A stretch of DNA of 64,000 nucleotides from Clostridia bacterium (GTDB lineage Bacteria; Bacillota; Clostridia; Lachnospirales; Lachnospiraceae), in the NCBI GenBank assembly GCA_910576205.1, contig CAJTHL010000002.1, positions 186,001 to 250,000 on the forward strand. Reading direction: 5' to 3'. Below the pieces are notes generated by a model, which was given only the letters and a program-made list of their open reading frames with translations, made no database searches and was not told the origin of the DNA. The translations under genes were made by a program, and so were the position numbers. How positions within the stretch are numbered: position 1 is the stretch's first letter; each line of letters begins with the position of its first letter. Positions 1 to 8,162 of this stretch are shown piece after piece.

Positions 1-51
1 CTGATTTTCCAGGATATACTCCGCAATCTCCTCAAAATAATCCTGCTTCAT
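1..51 (-). CDS. 5' end of an unidentified gene (cut by window edge)
   Basis: Only the first 17 codons are inside the window. They begin at an ATG (51-49) preceded by a strong AAAGGAGG ribosome-binding site about 6 bases upstream, so the start is convincing. The visible peptide, MKQDYFEEIAEYILENQ, is acidic and helical in character but carries no diagnostic motif, so no function is assigned. It is divergent from the LUD gene at 247, and the 195 bases between them hold the promoter regions of both genes. Confidence 0.6.
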   Translation of the reverse strand, partial: MKQDYFEEIAEYILENQ

Positions 52-154
52 GGCTTCCTCCTTTCCCCTTAAGTACCTTTCTATAAGATAGACAATGGGA
101 GGGGTGTAAAAGTTGCATTCCTCTCATTTTAAAATATATCCGTAAACTACGCCA

Positions 155-183
155 TTGACACCAGCTCCCACGACTGATAAAAT
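155..183 (+). promoter_or_regulatory. sigma-A promoter of the LUD-domain gene
   Basis: A consensus -35 TTGACA (155-160) and -10 TAAAAT (178-183) are separated by exactly 17 bases. They lie about 65 bases upstream of the start codon at 247, which has its own GGGAGG ribosome-binding site. Confidence 0.75.
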
Positions 184-246
184 AAAACCCTGCCAGCAGC
201 GGCGTCGTCCCTCTGGCTCTATACTAAACCGGGAGGCCCCTGACTA

Positions 247-846
247 ATGAGTACAAAACTGGAATCCATCGCCATCAATCTAAGCAAACGCGGATACACC
301 GTAACCTTCTTTCAGAATAAAGCCGAAGCCGCCAGTTACCTCAACCGGGAAATCGACGGACGGACCGTGGGCATAGGCGGTTCCCTGACCGTTGAAACCC
401 TGGACGTTTTCGAAATGCTCCGCGCCCACAACCAGGTATTCTGGCACTGGAAGCAGGAGGCGGACACAGCCAGAGAAGCCGCCATGAAAACGGACATCTA
501 TCTTACCTCCGTCAACGCAGCGGCGGCTACCGGGGAGCTGGTCAGCATAGACGGGGTGGGAAACCGGATCGCTTCCATGCTGTACGGCCATAAGAAGGTT
601 TATTTTATCATCGGGCGCAATAAAGTCACGGACACCTACGAGGAAGCCATATGGCGCGCGCGGAATGTGGCCGCTCCCAGACGCGCCCGGCAGCTTGGGC
701 GAAAAACCCCTTGCGCCGTAAACGCCGACAAATGCTATGACTGCCAGTGCCGGGACCGCATCTGCAAAGGCATGGTCACCCTCTGGGGCAGCATGTCAGG
801 CGTGGATGGGGAGGTGCTCCTTATCAATGAAGATCTTGGCTTATAG
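247..846 (+). CDS. LUD-domain (LutC/YkgG-type) protein
   Basis: This 199-residue protein matches the single-domain LUD (DUF162) family, whose best-known members LutB/LutC take part in L-lactate oxidation. The substrate of stand-alone clostridial members is not established. The N-terminal helix and the glycine-rich segment TVGIGGSLTVETL (about residues 40-53) are typical. The C-terminal third carries a cysteine cluster (CAVNADKCYDCQCRD...C) that could hold a metal centre or a disulfide. It has its own promoter (155-183) and a GGGAGG site upstream. There are no lutA/lutB partners nearby, so a role in lactate use cannot be inferred from context. Its 3' end overlaps the end of the decayed MarR/MATE locus tail to tail. 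Confidence 0.85.
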   Translation: MSTKLESIAINLSKRGYTVTFFQNKAEAASYLNREIDGRTVGIGGSLTVETLDVFEMLRAHNQVFWHWKQEADTAREAAMKTDIYLTSVNAAAATGELVSIDGVGNRIASMLYGHKKVYFIIGRNKVTDTYEEAIWRARNVAAPRRARQLGRKTPCAVNADKCYDCQCRDRICKGMVTLWGSMSGVDGEVLLINEDLGL

Positions 847-1204
847 ACAGTCTTCCGACTGTCTTTTTAATTCCCTGTACACCAGCAGTACCGACAGCAG
901 AAAGGCCATAAAATCCGTAATGGGCTGTGGCAGCAGGCTTTCGCCTATTACCAGATAGGCAAGTCCGGAAATCGCCATCAGGGTTATGCCGTTTCCCGCC
1001 GCCCTGACCGATAAAAATCTTGTCCACAATATTGTATACCGACCCAACCAGAGATGCCGTAATACCTGGAATCGCGAAAGGAGAATTACAGATTTTGATG
1101 AGAAACATATGCTGGCTGCTGTTGATTTCAAAGGGCGCCAGCTGTTTGTCCAGATAAATTTTGTAGTACCGGTCTGCCACCAAAAGCCATTTCAGTATTT
1201 TCAT
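841..1204 (-). pseudogene. Collapsed MarR regulator / MATE exporter locus
   Basis: From the ATG at 1204 (GGAGGAGG ribosome-binding site) the frame gives a MarR-like N-terminus (RYYKIYLDKQLAPFEI, then a helix-turn-helix start). It runs straight into the first transmembrane segment of a MATE exporter (YNIVDKIFIGQ). A frameshift follows, and a second frame continues to a MATE-like C-terminus (PITDFMAFLLSVLLVYREL) ending at 841. The pieces are in the order expected of a marR-MATE operon, but most of both genes is deleted. The first roughly 65 codons could still be translated as a chimera. Assignment rests on motif recognition of short segments. Confidence 0.6.
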
Positions 1205-1232
1205 CGTCTCCTCCTCCAGTCAGAGACATTCT

Positions 1233-1258
1233 ATTATAATTTGCGTGCGCACGCAAAT
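1233..1258 (-). promoter_or_regulatory. MarR-type operator adjoining a -10 box
   Basis: A perfect 20-bp palindrome, ATTTGCGTGCGCACGCAAAT (1239-1258), directly abuts a consensus TATAAT on the minus strand (1238-1233). MarR-family operators commonly have this TTGC...GCAA form, and the position over the core promoter fits autorepression. The regulator gene it presumably served is the decayed locus just downstream. Confidence 0.7.
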
Positions 1259-1269
1259 GTTTTTTCCAT

Positions 1270-1305
1270 AAAAAACAGGCAGAAAACAAACCGTTTTCCA
1301 CCTGT
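1270..1305 (-). terminator. Terminator after the enoate reductase/decarboxylase gene
   Basis: On the minus strand an inverted repeat (ACAGG..GAAAAC / GTTTTC..CCTGT) is followed by a run of six T. It sits about 80 bases beyond the stop codon of the minus-strand gene ending at 1385. Confidence 0.6.
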
Positions 1306-1384
1306 CCTGCTTATCCCCTTACCGGGAAGTACTGCTGTTTTCGTTTCTGTCCCACGGCCTGTATCTTAACTTACCGCCGGCATT

Positions 1385-4210
1385 TTATACCCGCCCCGTT
1401 TCCATAAACGCCGTCCGGTCGTACCGCCCGGTAAGCAGATAGGGCACAATCTCCTCCGCCTCAAGCTCTTCCACCAGGTTCAGCTTGTGTACCAGAAGGC
1501 TGTTCTTTGAGTACGCGCCGCCCACGATGGTGTTGATGGGAAGCTCCGCCCAGGGATCGTCTATGGAGGACCTAAGCGTCAGAGACGCCGTGCCCGGCTC
1601 CCAGGACTGATAATTGTACTCGCAGAGATTTTGCAAAAGGGCTCCGTTTACAAAATGGGAAACACCCTCCCTATCCGGCATGCGGTCAAAATGGAAGTAA
1701 AATCCGCCGCCAAACACCTGCTTTCCGGCTCCGGGCGCCTGGTAGAGCGCATGGGTCAGGGGGCTGTTGTACTGTCCCAGCTCCATGGATATGTCCACAA
1801 GCTGGACGCCCCGTCTGGTGACGCCTGCAGTGACGGTTTTCCCGTTGCGGCGCATCACAAACTCCGCTCCCAGCTTCTTGGGAATGGAACCGTTGTCCCG
1901 GCCGCACTGCACTGCCATCTCGGCTCCCGGCCCTCCGAGCACCAGGCTTATGGGGTAGAGCCCCAGGGCTTTCCCGTAGGTGGCGTAAACACCCAGAATC
2001 GCTTCATAATAATCGTCCGCAAAGGTGGGCTTATGGATATGGCACACGGATAAGGTCACCACCGGCATGGAGAATGGCTTCAGAGGCGGAGGAAGGATCC
2101 TGGCAATGGCCGCCGGATCTGTCAGATAAGCCAGGTAAATTCCCTCCTGCTCATCCATCAGAGAAATCTTTCCAAAATTCTCAAGGTCTTCTCTGGTGGC
2201 GTGAAAAGCCGTCACCCTTTTCTTTTCCGTAAACAGGGATCTGGCCGCCTCATAGCCGCCTCTCACGGCGGGAGCGATGATGCCGTCCTTTACGGCGCTG
2301 CCCACAGCCACAGTCTGGATTCCCCGCTCCTTTAATTCCTCCGCCAGGGAGGTATCCGGGCGGTATCCCATGGACAGGACAACCGCCTCACAGGGAACCG
2401 TAAGCTCCTGGTGACCGGCCAGATTCTCAAGAATCACGCAGCCCTTGCGGATTTCCTTTAACGCATGGCCCAGGAGGAATTTTGTCCCGTATGCTTTCAG
2501 TCTGCCGCACACATCCCCCACATTCGTGTGGTTGGCGCCAGGCGCTACCTTATCCAGCATATCCGCAACGGTCACGCTGCATTTTCTGGCCGCCAGGTAT
2601 TCCGCCGTCTCAATTCCCGTCATGCCTGCGCCGATAATCATCACCTGTTTCCCGGCCAGGTCCGTTTCCCCTAAAACTTCCTCCCCCAGAATCTGCCGGA
2701 TCGTGTATACATGGGACTCATGAATACCCGGAATCTTTCCGGGAATCACCGCCCTGGAGCCTGTGGCCACCACCACGCCGTCCGGCTTCATTCCCGCGAT
2801 CATGTCCGCCGTGGCCTTTGTGCCGGTGCGTACTTCCACGCCCAGCTTTTCAAAGGCTGCCCGGTAATAATCCATTACCCATTCCATACGCTCCTTATGG
2901 GGCGGTTTTTTTGCCTGGTTCACGGTTCCGCCAAGGGTATCCCCCTCATCCAGAAGCGTTACCTTACATCCCCGCTCCGCCAGGGTTTTGGCCGCCATCA
3001 TACCGCCAGGGCCGCCGCCCACAACCACCGCGTAGTGGTGGGCAAGATCGTAGGGAAGCTCCCCGTATTTCTTCTCTCTGGCAAGCCGGGGATTTAAGGC
3101 GCACTCCGCAGGCAGGCCAGCCCCATTGTACTCGTTGAGGCTCTCAAAACAGCGCAGGCAGTTAATGCACTTGCACAGCTCCTTCTCCCGTCCCTCCTGG
3201 ACCTTCTTTCCCCAGGCTTCATCCGCCAGCCAGCTTCGGCCCATGGAGATAAAATCTTCCACGCCGTCCTCCAGGAATTTCTCCGCTACAGCAGGCTCCC
3301 GTATGGCGGAAACGCCAATGACCGGAATCTTTACCTGATCCTTAACTGCCTTAATGAGATCCCTTCTCCACCCCTGCGGGAAGGAAACCGGCTCCACGCA
3401 GGTCATGCCTGTCTCGTAAAGTCCCACAGACACATCGATGAAATCCAGGCCCTGGGCCTCTAAGGCCACGGCAATCTTTACGCCGTCCTTTATATGGATA
3501 TATTCTTCCGTAACCCCGGTCTTTTCCAGGAATTCCTCCACGGAGAGACGCACGCCGACGGGGAAATCCGTCCCGCAGGCAGAGCGGATACCTGAAATAA
3601 TCTCGCAGACCATCCGCAGGCGGTTCTCAAAGCTTCCGCCGTACTCGTCCGTCCTCTTGTTGGTGTAGGGGGACAAAAACTGCTGGAGCAGATACCCGTG
3701 GGCACAGTGAAGCTCCACGCCGTCGCAGCCTGCCTTCTGTACCCGGACAGCGCTCTCCACAAACTGTCTGATCAGCTCCTTTACCTCCTCTGTAGACAGG
3801 GCCCTGGTGGGCTGCTGTAAATATTTACAGGGAATATCCGAGGCGGACACCGTGGGCGCTCCTCCCAGAAGGGCCGTCACCGTCTCCCGTCCCGGATGGT
3901 GAAGCTGGATAAAGATTTTGCTTCCATGCTTATGTACCGCCCCTGCCAGACGGCTCAAGGGCCCAATATGCCTGTCCTGGGTCACGGAGAGCTGGCGCAT
4001 AAGACCAGGGCCGTGTACGTCGTTCACCCGGGCAATCTCCGGAATAATAAGGCCGGCTCCGCCTATGGCTCTGGCCTCATAATAGGCAATCATATCCTCG
4101 CCGGGCGTGCCGTCCAGGTTTGCCAGGCCAATACCCATGGGGGACATGACCAGACGGTTCTTAAGGGTTACGCTGCCGATTTTACCCTGGGAAAATAATC
4201 TATCATACAT
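1385..4210 (-). CDS. Enoate reductase-type flavoprotein fused to acetoacetate decarboxylase domain
   Basis: This 941-residue protein has three parts. Residues about 1-340 are an old-yellow-enzyme TIM barrel with the family signature HGYLLQQFLSPYTNKRTDEY. Residues about 345-365 carry the CxxCxxC...C 4Fe-4S ligands, and about 390-650 form an FAD/NAD(P) domain with two GxGxxG-type motifs, as in 2,4-dienoyl-CoA reductase, BaiCD and BaiH. Residues about 690-941 then match acetoacetate decarboxylase, including the paired lysines of the Schiff-base site (IPKKLG, K778/K779). The start is taken at ATG 4210 because GGAGG lies 8 bases upstream; the ATG at 4225 overlaps that site. It lies 20 bases after the SDR gene and is probably co-transcribed. 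A likely role is enone reduction plus beta-keto-acid decarboxylation on an unknown substrate. Confidence 0.85.
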   Translation of the reverse strand: MYDRLFSQGKIGSVTLKNRLVMSPMGIGLANLDGTPGEDMIAYYEARAIGGAGLIIPEIARVNDVHGPGLMRQLSVTQDRHIGPLSRLAGAVHKHGSKIFIQLHHPGRETVTALLGGAPTVSASDIPCKYLQQPTRALSTEEVKELIRQFVESAVRVQKAGCDGVELHCAHGYLLQQFLSPYTNKRTDEYGGSFENRLRMVCEIISGIRSACGTDFPVGVRLSVEEFLEKTGVTEEYIHIKDGVKIAVALEAQGLDFIDVSVGLYETGMTCVEPVSFPQGWRRDLIKAVKDQVKIPVIGVSAIREPAVAEKFLEDGVEDFISMGRSWLADEAWGKKVQEGREKELCKCINCLRCFESLNEYNGAGLPAECALNPRLAREKKYGELPYDLAHHYAVVVGGGPGGMMAAKTLAERGCKVTLLDEGDTLGGTVNQAKKPPHKERMEWVMDYYRAAFEKLGVEVRTGTKATADMIAGMKPDGVVVATGSRAVIPGKIPGIHESHVYTIRQILGEEVLGETDLAGKQVMIIGAGMTGIETAEYLAARKCSVTVADMLDKVAPGANHTNVGDVCGRLKAYGTKFLLGHALKEIRKGCVILENLAGHQELTVPCEAVVLSMGYRPDTSLAEELKERGIQTVAVGSAVKDGIIAPAVRGGYEAARSLFTEKKRVTAFHATREDLENFGKISLMDEQEGIYLAYLTDPAAIARILPPPLKPFSMPVVTLSVCHIHKPTFADDYYEAILGVYATYGKALGLYPISLVLGGPGAEMAVQCGRDNGSIPKKLGAEFVMRRNGKTVTAGVTRRGVQLVDISMELGQYNSPLTHALYQAPGAGKQVFGGGFYFHFDRMPDREGVSHFVNGALLQNLCEYNYQSWEPGTASLTLRSSIDDPWAELPINTIVGGAYSKNSLLVHKLNLVEELEAEEIVPYLLTGRYDRTAFMETGRV

Positions 4211-4230
4211 AACAGGAACCTCCATTTCGC

Positions 4231-4986
4231 CTAAAAGATAGTGTATCCGCCGTCAACCGCCAGCGCGGCGCCGTGGATATAGCTGGATTCGTCGCTTGCC
4301 AGAAACGCAATGGCTTTTGCCACTTCTTCGGGCTGTCCCGGACGACCCGAGGGACTCATCTTGATCTTCATGTTTACGGGATGCTGGGGCATACTCAGAA
4401 TTCTGGCAATCATCTGGGTGTCAATGGGCCCTGGCATCACGGCGTTTACGCGGATACCGGAATGGCCATGATCCAAAGCTACCTGCCGGGTAAGCCCTAA
4501 AAATCCGTGCTTGGCTGTGGTGTAGGCGATGCCGCCCCTGCCGGCGCCGGTGGAGGCCATAGACGCCACATTCACAATCACGCCGCCGCCATTTTTCTCC
4601 ATAAGGGGAATGACCCGCCTCATCATCTGGAAGGGGGCCGTCAGATTGGTAGAGAGCACCTTGTCCCACTCTTCGTCCGTGATCTGATCCATATTGGCCA
4701 GGCTTCCGCCCACTCCCGCGTTATTTACAAGAATATCCACCTTTTTGTATGCATCCACCGCAGCCTTTATCAGGGCGTCCAGGGCTTCCCCGGAAGTCAC
4801 GTCCGTTTTCTGGAAAAACGCTTCTCCGCCTGCGGCCTTAATTCCCGAGACAACTTCCTTTCCAGCCTCCTCCGTAGTGCCCACGACCACTACCCTGGCG
4901 CCCTCCGCCGCCAAAAGCTCCGCCGTAGCCCTGCCGATACCCTTGGTGGAACCTGTCACGATTGCAACCTTATCCCGAAATCTCAT
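4231..4986 (-). CDS. Short-chain dehydrogenase/reductase
   Basis: This is a classical SDR of 251 residues. It has the cofactor motif TGSTKGIG near residue 12, NNAG near 90, a catalytic Ser in the VNVASMAS segment and YTTAK supplying the Tyr/Lys pair, and it ends AVDGGYTIF as FabG-like oxidoreductases do. It should oxidise or reduce a secondary alcohol/ketone with NAD(P). The absence of an acidic residue diagnostic for NAD was not tested. It is the first gene of a two-gene operon with the enoate reductase/decarboxylase fusion, behind a promoter at 5038-5066. An alcohol-to-ketone step would naturally precede decarboxylation of a beta-keto acid. A housekeeping FabG role is unlikely because no fatty-acid genes are near. 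Confidence 0.85.
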   Translation of the reverse strand: MRFRDKVAIVTGSTKGIGRATAELLAAEGARVVVVGTTEEAGKEVVSGIKAAGGEAFFQKTDVTSGEALDALIKAAVDAYKKVDILVNNAGVGGSLANMDQITDEEWDKVLSTNLTAPFQMMRRVIPLMEKNGGGVIVNVASMASTGAGRGGIAYTTAKHGFLGLTRQVALDHGHSGIRVNAVMPGPIDTQMIARILSMPQHPVNMKIKMSPSGRPGQPEEVAKAIAFLASDESSYIHGAALAVDGGYTIF

Positions 4987-5037
4987 CCTTCATCTCTCCT
5001 TTTTTCTTTCGTGCGGTAAACCATTTGCTATGCCCCC

Positions 5038-5066
5038 ATTATAGCCGGGATATCCCCCCTTGAAAA
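5038..5066 (-). promoter_or_regulatory. Promoter of the SDR/enoate reductase operon
   Basis: On the minus strand TTTTCA (5066-5061) and TATAAT (5043-5038) are separated by 17 bases. The spacer contains a perfect palindrome, GGGATATCCC (5047-5056). The SDR start codon is about 50 bases downstream. Confidence 0.7.
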
Positions 5067-5081
5067 CGGTTGTCCTAACCG
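5067..5081. promoter_or_regulatory. Inverted repeat between divergent promoters (candidate operator)
   Basis: CGGTTgtcctAACCG sits between the -35 of the minus-strand SDR promoter and the -35 of the plus-strand promoter at 5090-5118. A regulator bound here could control both directions. The PucR-type protein encoded at 5478 is the obvious candidate, by position only. Confidence 0.45.
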
Positions 5082-5089
5082 AAACAAAA

Positions 5090-5118
5090 TTGACAATTTG
5101 TGCATCATGCACTATACT
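5090..5118 (+). promoter_or_regulatory. Consensus promoter towards the PucR-type regulator
   Basis: TTGACA (5090-5095) and TATACT (5113-5118) are 17 bases apart. The transcript would run through the decayed AAA-ATPase remnant (5174-5461) into the regulator at 5478. Confidence 0.75.
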
Positions 5119-5173
5119 TGTATTGTTGTAATGGAAAACCACGCAAAGCCGCCAGAAAAACAGGAAGTATACT

Positions 5174-5461
5174 ATGGGAATCTACTTAAATCCCAGAAAT
5201 GGCGGATTTTGGGAAGCGCTTCGCTTAGAGATTTACGTGGATAAAACCGGATTGATCGCTTACACAAACAGATAACTGAATACAAAAGAAAAACATCTCT
5301 GTGTCAGCAGGCCCAAACGCTTTGGCAAATCCACGGCTCTTGAAGGCCATGGAGGGGAAATTCTGCTGGTTGGGATAAATTATAACCGGAATGACAAAGA
5401 AAAACCCCATACCTGCGTCACAGAAAAGCAAATGGCTGCCAAAGAAATACCGATAAAATAA
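5174..5461 (+). pseudogene. Remnant of an AAA-ATPase-like/DUF1703 gene with an internal deletion
   Basis: In one frame of 96 codons, a start (MGIYLNP...) leads into the family N-terminal motif YVDKTGLIAYTN, then a TAA stop, then CVSRPKRFGKST (the Walker A region). It then jumps abruptly to the family C-terminus (EILLVGINYNRNDKEKPHTC), and the frame ends at 5461. These proteins are normally about 500-550 residues, so several hundred codons of the central ATPase and nuclease-like region are missing. The family is common in multiple copies in Clostridia and Bacteroides. The remnant is non-functional but lies between a strong promoter and the regulator gene. Confidence 0.75.
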
Positions 5462-5477
5462 AAAGGAAGGGATTCCC

Positions 5478-6998
5478 ATGCTGTTCACCCCCCTGATTAA
5501 CGAGATCTGTCCCGGAACCTCTCTTAGGATTCTCCACAGTGACGACCTGTTTAACATCTCCAATGTGGCCCTGATCGACGGCACTCAGACAGAGTACGAC
5601 AAAGAAACCCTCTACTTTGGCTTTGCCAGCCAGATAAAGAGCTGTTCCCTGCCTCCCCAATGTGTGCTGGCCGGAGACAGGGCCGGAGCGGATTTTTCCT
5701 TTGCCGCCACCGGCACAAGCCTGGCCCTTTCTGACCCCGGGGAGCTCTTCCGGCTCTTCAACAGGGCTAAAGCCGTGACAGACGCCTCCAGAGACCAGGG
5801 CTTCTTTGGGGAAATGATGGACTGCGCCGCCCGCTCCCGCAGCATAGAGCCCATTATCAACCTGGCCGCCGCCAGGCTTGGCAACTCTCTGGTTCTTCTG
5901 GATCCCAGCTTTAAAATCCTGGCCGCCTCCACCATTTTCCCCATCGACGACCCTCTGTGGGCGGAAAACATACGGCTGGGCTACTGCACCTACGAGTTTG
6001 TCAGCGCCGTGCAGAATATTGACGCCGTAAAAAATGCCGCCAGAAATTCCGATCCCGTAGTCGTCACCTGCTGGGCCTCTCCCCTCCGGAAGCTCTCCAG
6101 CAAAATCTACATCCGGGGAAATTACGCAGGCATTGTGCTGATGCTGGAAAAAGAGACCCCCATCTCTCCCCTGCACCTAAAGCTTCTGCCCATTATCAGC
6201 GCGGCTGCCGGAGAAGCCATCTCCCGCTACGCTCCCTTTCTTCTCTCCGGCAACAGCGTTTACCAGAAGCTCCTCTACGATCTGCTGATCGGAGCGCCTC
6301 CGGAGGAGATCTCCCCCCAGCTTGCAGGCCTTTCCTTCTCCCCACATCTGTGCACCCTCTGCATCCGACAGCGCCGCTACCTTGGACAGAAGCATCTGAA
6401 GGAGGAGGTGGCCAGCCATCTGGTGAAAAGCCTTCCCGACACTCGTTTCACCTTCCACGAAAACGGCATCGCCGCCCTGGTTTCCCTTGGAGACGCTCCC
6501 CGGCTCTCCCAGGAAATGGTGGAAAAGCTGGAAAAACTGGCTGCTAAGGAATACGTGCGCATTGGGGTATCCAATCTCTTCTTTCAAGTGGAAAATTTTT
6601 CTAAACGTTATCTCCAGGCCTGCCGGGCCCTGGAACTGTCCTTCCGGCTGCGCCCGGAGGAAACGGTCAGCCAGTATGTTGACTATGCCTTCTTTGATCT
6701 TCTGGACGCCGTAAAAGACCCGGAGCAGCCCGGCCTCTATTGTCATCCGGCCCTGGCTCTCCTAAGCCGGTACGACCACGCGAACGGAACCGATTTCTAC
6801 CACACCCTGGAAGCTTATCTTGACTGCGGCTGCAGCGTTAAGGACACTGCCCAGAAACTGTATATCCACCGTAACTCCCTAAACTACCGGCTGGAGCGCA
6901 TCCAGGAACTGACCCAGGCAGCCTTAAACGACAGCCGCACCCGCTTTCTCCTGGAAATGTCCTACCGCATCGACCATTTTACCGGCCGGGATGCCTGA
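5478..6998 (+). CDS. PucR/CdaR-type transcriptional regulator
   Basis: This is a 506-residue protein. Its N-terminal half is an unassigned sensory region. The last 70 residues are a PucR-type HTH_30 domain (KDTAQKLYIHRNSLNYRLER), preceded by a GGDEF-like linker region typical of the CdaR family. Such proteins usually activate nearby catabolic genes in response to their substrate. The start at 5478 follows GGAAGG at a good distance. It is divergent from the SDR/enoate reductase operon, which it most likely controls, and the inverted repeat at 5067-5081 is a candidate site. The effector is unknown. A paralogous architecture occurs at 37508-39028 but the two proteins are not close in sequence. 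Confidence 0.85.
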   Translation: MLFTPLINEICPGTSLRILHSDDLFNISNVALIDGTQTEYDKETLYFGFASQIKSCSLPPQCVLAGDRAGADFSFAATGTSLALSDPGELFRLFNRAKAVTDASRDQGFFGEMMDCAARSRSIEPIINLAAARLGNSLVLLDPSFKILAASTIFPIDDPLWAENIRLGYCTYEFVSAVQNIDAVKNAARNSDPVVVTCWASPLRKLSSKIYIRGNYAGIVLMLEKETPISPLHLKLLPIISAAAGEAISRYAPFLLSGNSVYQKLLYDLLIGAPPEEISPQLAGLSFSPHLCTLCIRQRRYLGQKHLKEEVASHLVKSLPDTRFTFHENGIAALVSLGDAPRLSQEMVEKLEKLAAKEYVRIGVSNLFFQVENFSKRYLQACRALELSFRLRPEETVSQYVDYAFFDLLDAVKDPEQPGLYCHPALALLSRYDHANGTDFYHTLEAYLDCGCSVKDTAQKLYIHRNSLNYRLERIQELTQAALNDSRTRFLLEMSYRIDHFTGRDA

Positions 6999-7016
6999 AA
7001 TCACCTTCTCAGGCAT
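6991..7016. terminator. Hairpin between convergent genes
   Basis: An 8-bp perfect stem ATGCCTGA/TCAGGCAT with a 10-base loop overlaps the stop codon of the PucR-type regulator and lies just beyond the 3' end of the convergent membrane-protein gene. The T-tracts are poor, so termination efficiency is uncertain. Confidence 0.5.
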
Positions 7017-7018
7017 GT

Positions 7019-8059
7019 TTAAGGAGCCACCCCTCCAAACAACAGGAAAAAACCCTCCTTAAGGCTCCTCCATGCTTCCACGTCGGAGGCGTACATACTG
7101 CCCAGAAACAGCAAAAAGAGAACCACAAGCACCGTAAAGGCCACAAGCTTCCACCTGGTTTTCCACTCCAGCGACCAGGCATCCGTTTCTCCTCCCCATC
7201 TGCGCAGAAATACCAGCAGAGATGCAAGAAGCAGGAGGGGCCCCCCTATCATGGCTATGTAAAAGAGGAGATTGGGAAAGAACAAGAGCCTTCCCCTCTG
7301 GGACATTTCCAGAAAATAACCTGCACTCTCTGCAAGATACAGCCTTTCCCGGCATTGCTCCGCGTACATGACGGCTCCGCAAAATCCCATAATAGCTCCA
7401 AAATCAAGAATCATAAAGACGCCCCCCATACTGGACAGCTTCTTTCTCTCCTCCCTCTGCGCCTCCCTCTTTTCTGCCTTTCTCACCTCCTGCGGAACCC
7501 GTTCCAGGGATTCCATACGGCTTAGGAGCCCGGAAATCTTTTCCCCGATGGCGGGAACCGTCCCCGGTTTCACCCCGGATGGGAAATACACATAGTGGGA
7601 ATACCGGTTTTCCAGAAGGATTTCCAGAAAAACCCCGTTGGCGTATCTGGGCGCTACGCGCACCTCCCGGATTTCCCTGTAAGGAATGCAGGCCATCCCC
7701 TGCCCCCTTCCGCCGCGCACCTGGAATACCAGCAGATGGGAGTTTGTAAAATACAGATCCCCAATCTGGTCTCCCGACTGGAAATCATATTCCAGCCGTT
7801 CTCGTATAAATTCCGGGAAACCTTTTATTTCTCTTGTAAAAGCCAGAATCTTAAAAAAGGCCCCAAACATGTTCATGAGAGCCAGCAGGGCCGGAAAGCC
7901 GCCCAGAAACAGCAGGACGAAAACCAGAAGGTTCATGGTCTCCCCGCTGACCCCCAGGGAGGACACATACGTATACAAAAATATGCTGACCAGAGCCACC
8001 ATGACAAGATACAGCCACACTTTATTGAGAAAAAACCTGCGGTACGCCTCTTTTACCAA
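7019..8059 (-). CDS. Uncharacterised membrane protein
   Basis: This 346-residue protein of unknown function has about five hydrophobic segments: two near the N-terminus (about residues 14-32 and 43-63), one near 218-232, and two near the C-terminus (about 262-285 and 308-327). A soluble stretch between them resembles a PH-like/YcxB-type cytosolic domain (GDLYFTNSHLLVFQVRG, then IPYREIREVRV). A highly charged helix (KAEKREAQREERKK) precedes the third segment. The start is a TTG at 8059 with GGAGGG 8 bases upstream, because no ATG is suitably placed. It follows rpoZ in the same direction but is separated by a hairpin. No family name can be given safely. Confidence 0.7.
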   Translation of the reverse strand: MVKEAYRRFFLNKVWLYLVMVALVSIFLYTYVSSLGVSGETMNLLVFVLLFLGGFPALLALMNMFGAFFKILAFTREIKGFPEFIRERLEYDFQSGDQIGDLYFTNSHLLVFQVRGGRGQGMACIPYREIREVRVAPRYANGVFLEILLENRYSHYVYFPSGVKPGTVPAIGEKISGLLSRMESLERVPQEVRKAEKREAQREERKKLSSMGGVFMILDFGAIMGFCGAVMYAEQCRERLYLAESAGYFLEMSQRGRLLFFPNLLFYIAMIGGPLLLLASLLVFLRRWGGETDAWSLEWKTRWKLVAFTVLVVLFLLFLGSMYASDVEAWRSLKEGFFLLFGGVAP

Positions 8060-8131
8060 AATATCACCCTCCTGTTCCTATGGTGGCGCGCCTCTGTTCC
8101 GCCATGCACTTCAAGCTGCTTCGCGCAAAGA

Positions 8132-8162
8132 GAGCAGGTAAGGCCTCTCAGCCTTCCTGCTC
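8132..8162 (-). terminator. Hairpin straddling the rpoZ stop codon
   Basis: GAGCAGGTAAGG pairs with CCTTCCTGCTC (11 bp, one bulged T). The rpoZ stop codon lies in the loop, and a short TCTCTTT tract follows on the minus strand. It may attenuate readthrough into the downstream membrane-protein gene. Confidence 0.45.

Noticed and set aside
1385..4986. A bile-acid 7-dehydroxylation (bai) operon
   Set aside because: The flavoenzyme resembles BaiCD/BaiH, but no baiB, baiE, baiF or baiG homologues are present and the decarboxylase fusion is foreign to bai.
5418..6176. 252-codon open frame on the minus strand
   Set aside because: It is antisense to the PucR-type regulator, whose HTH and start signals are clear; the antisense product has no recognisable features.
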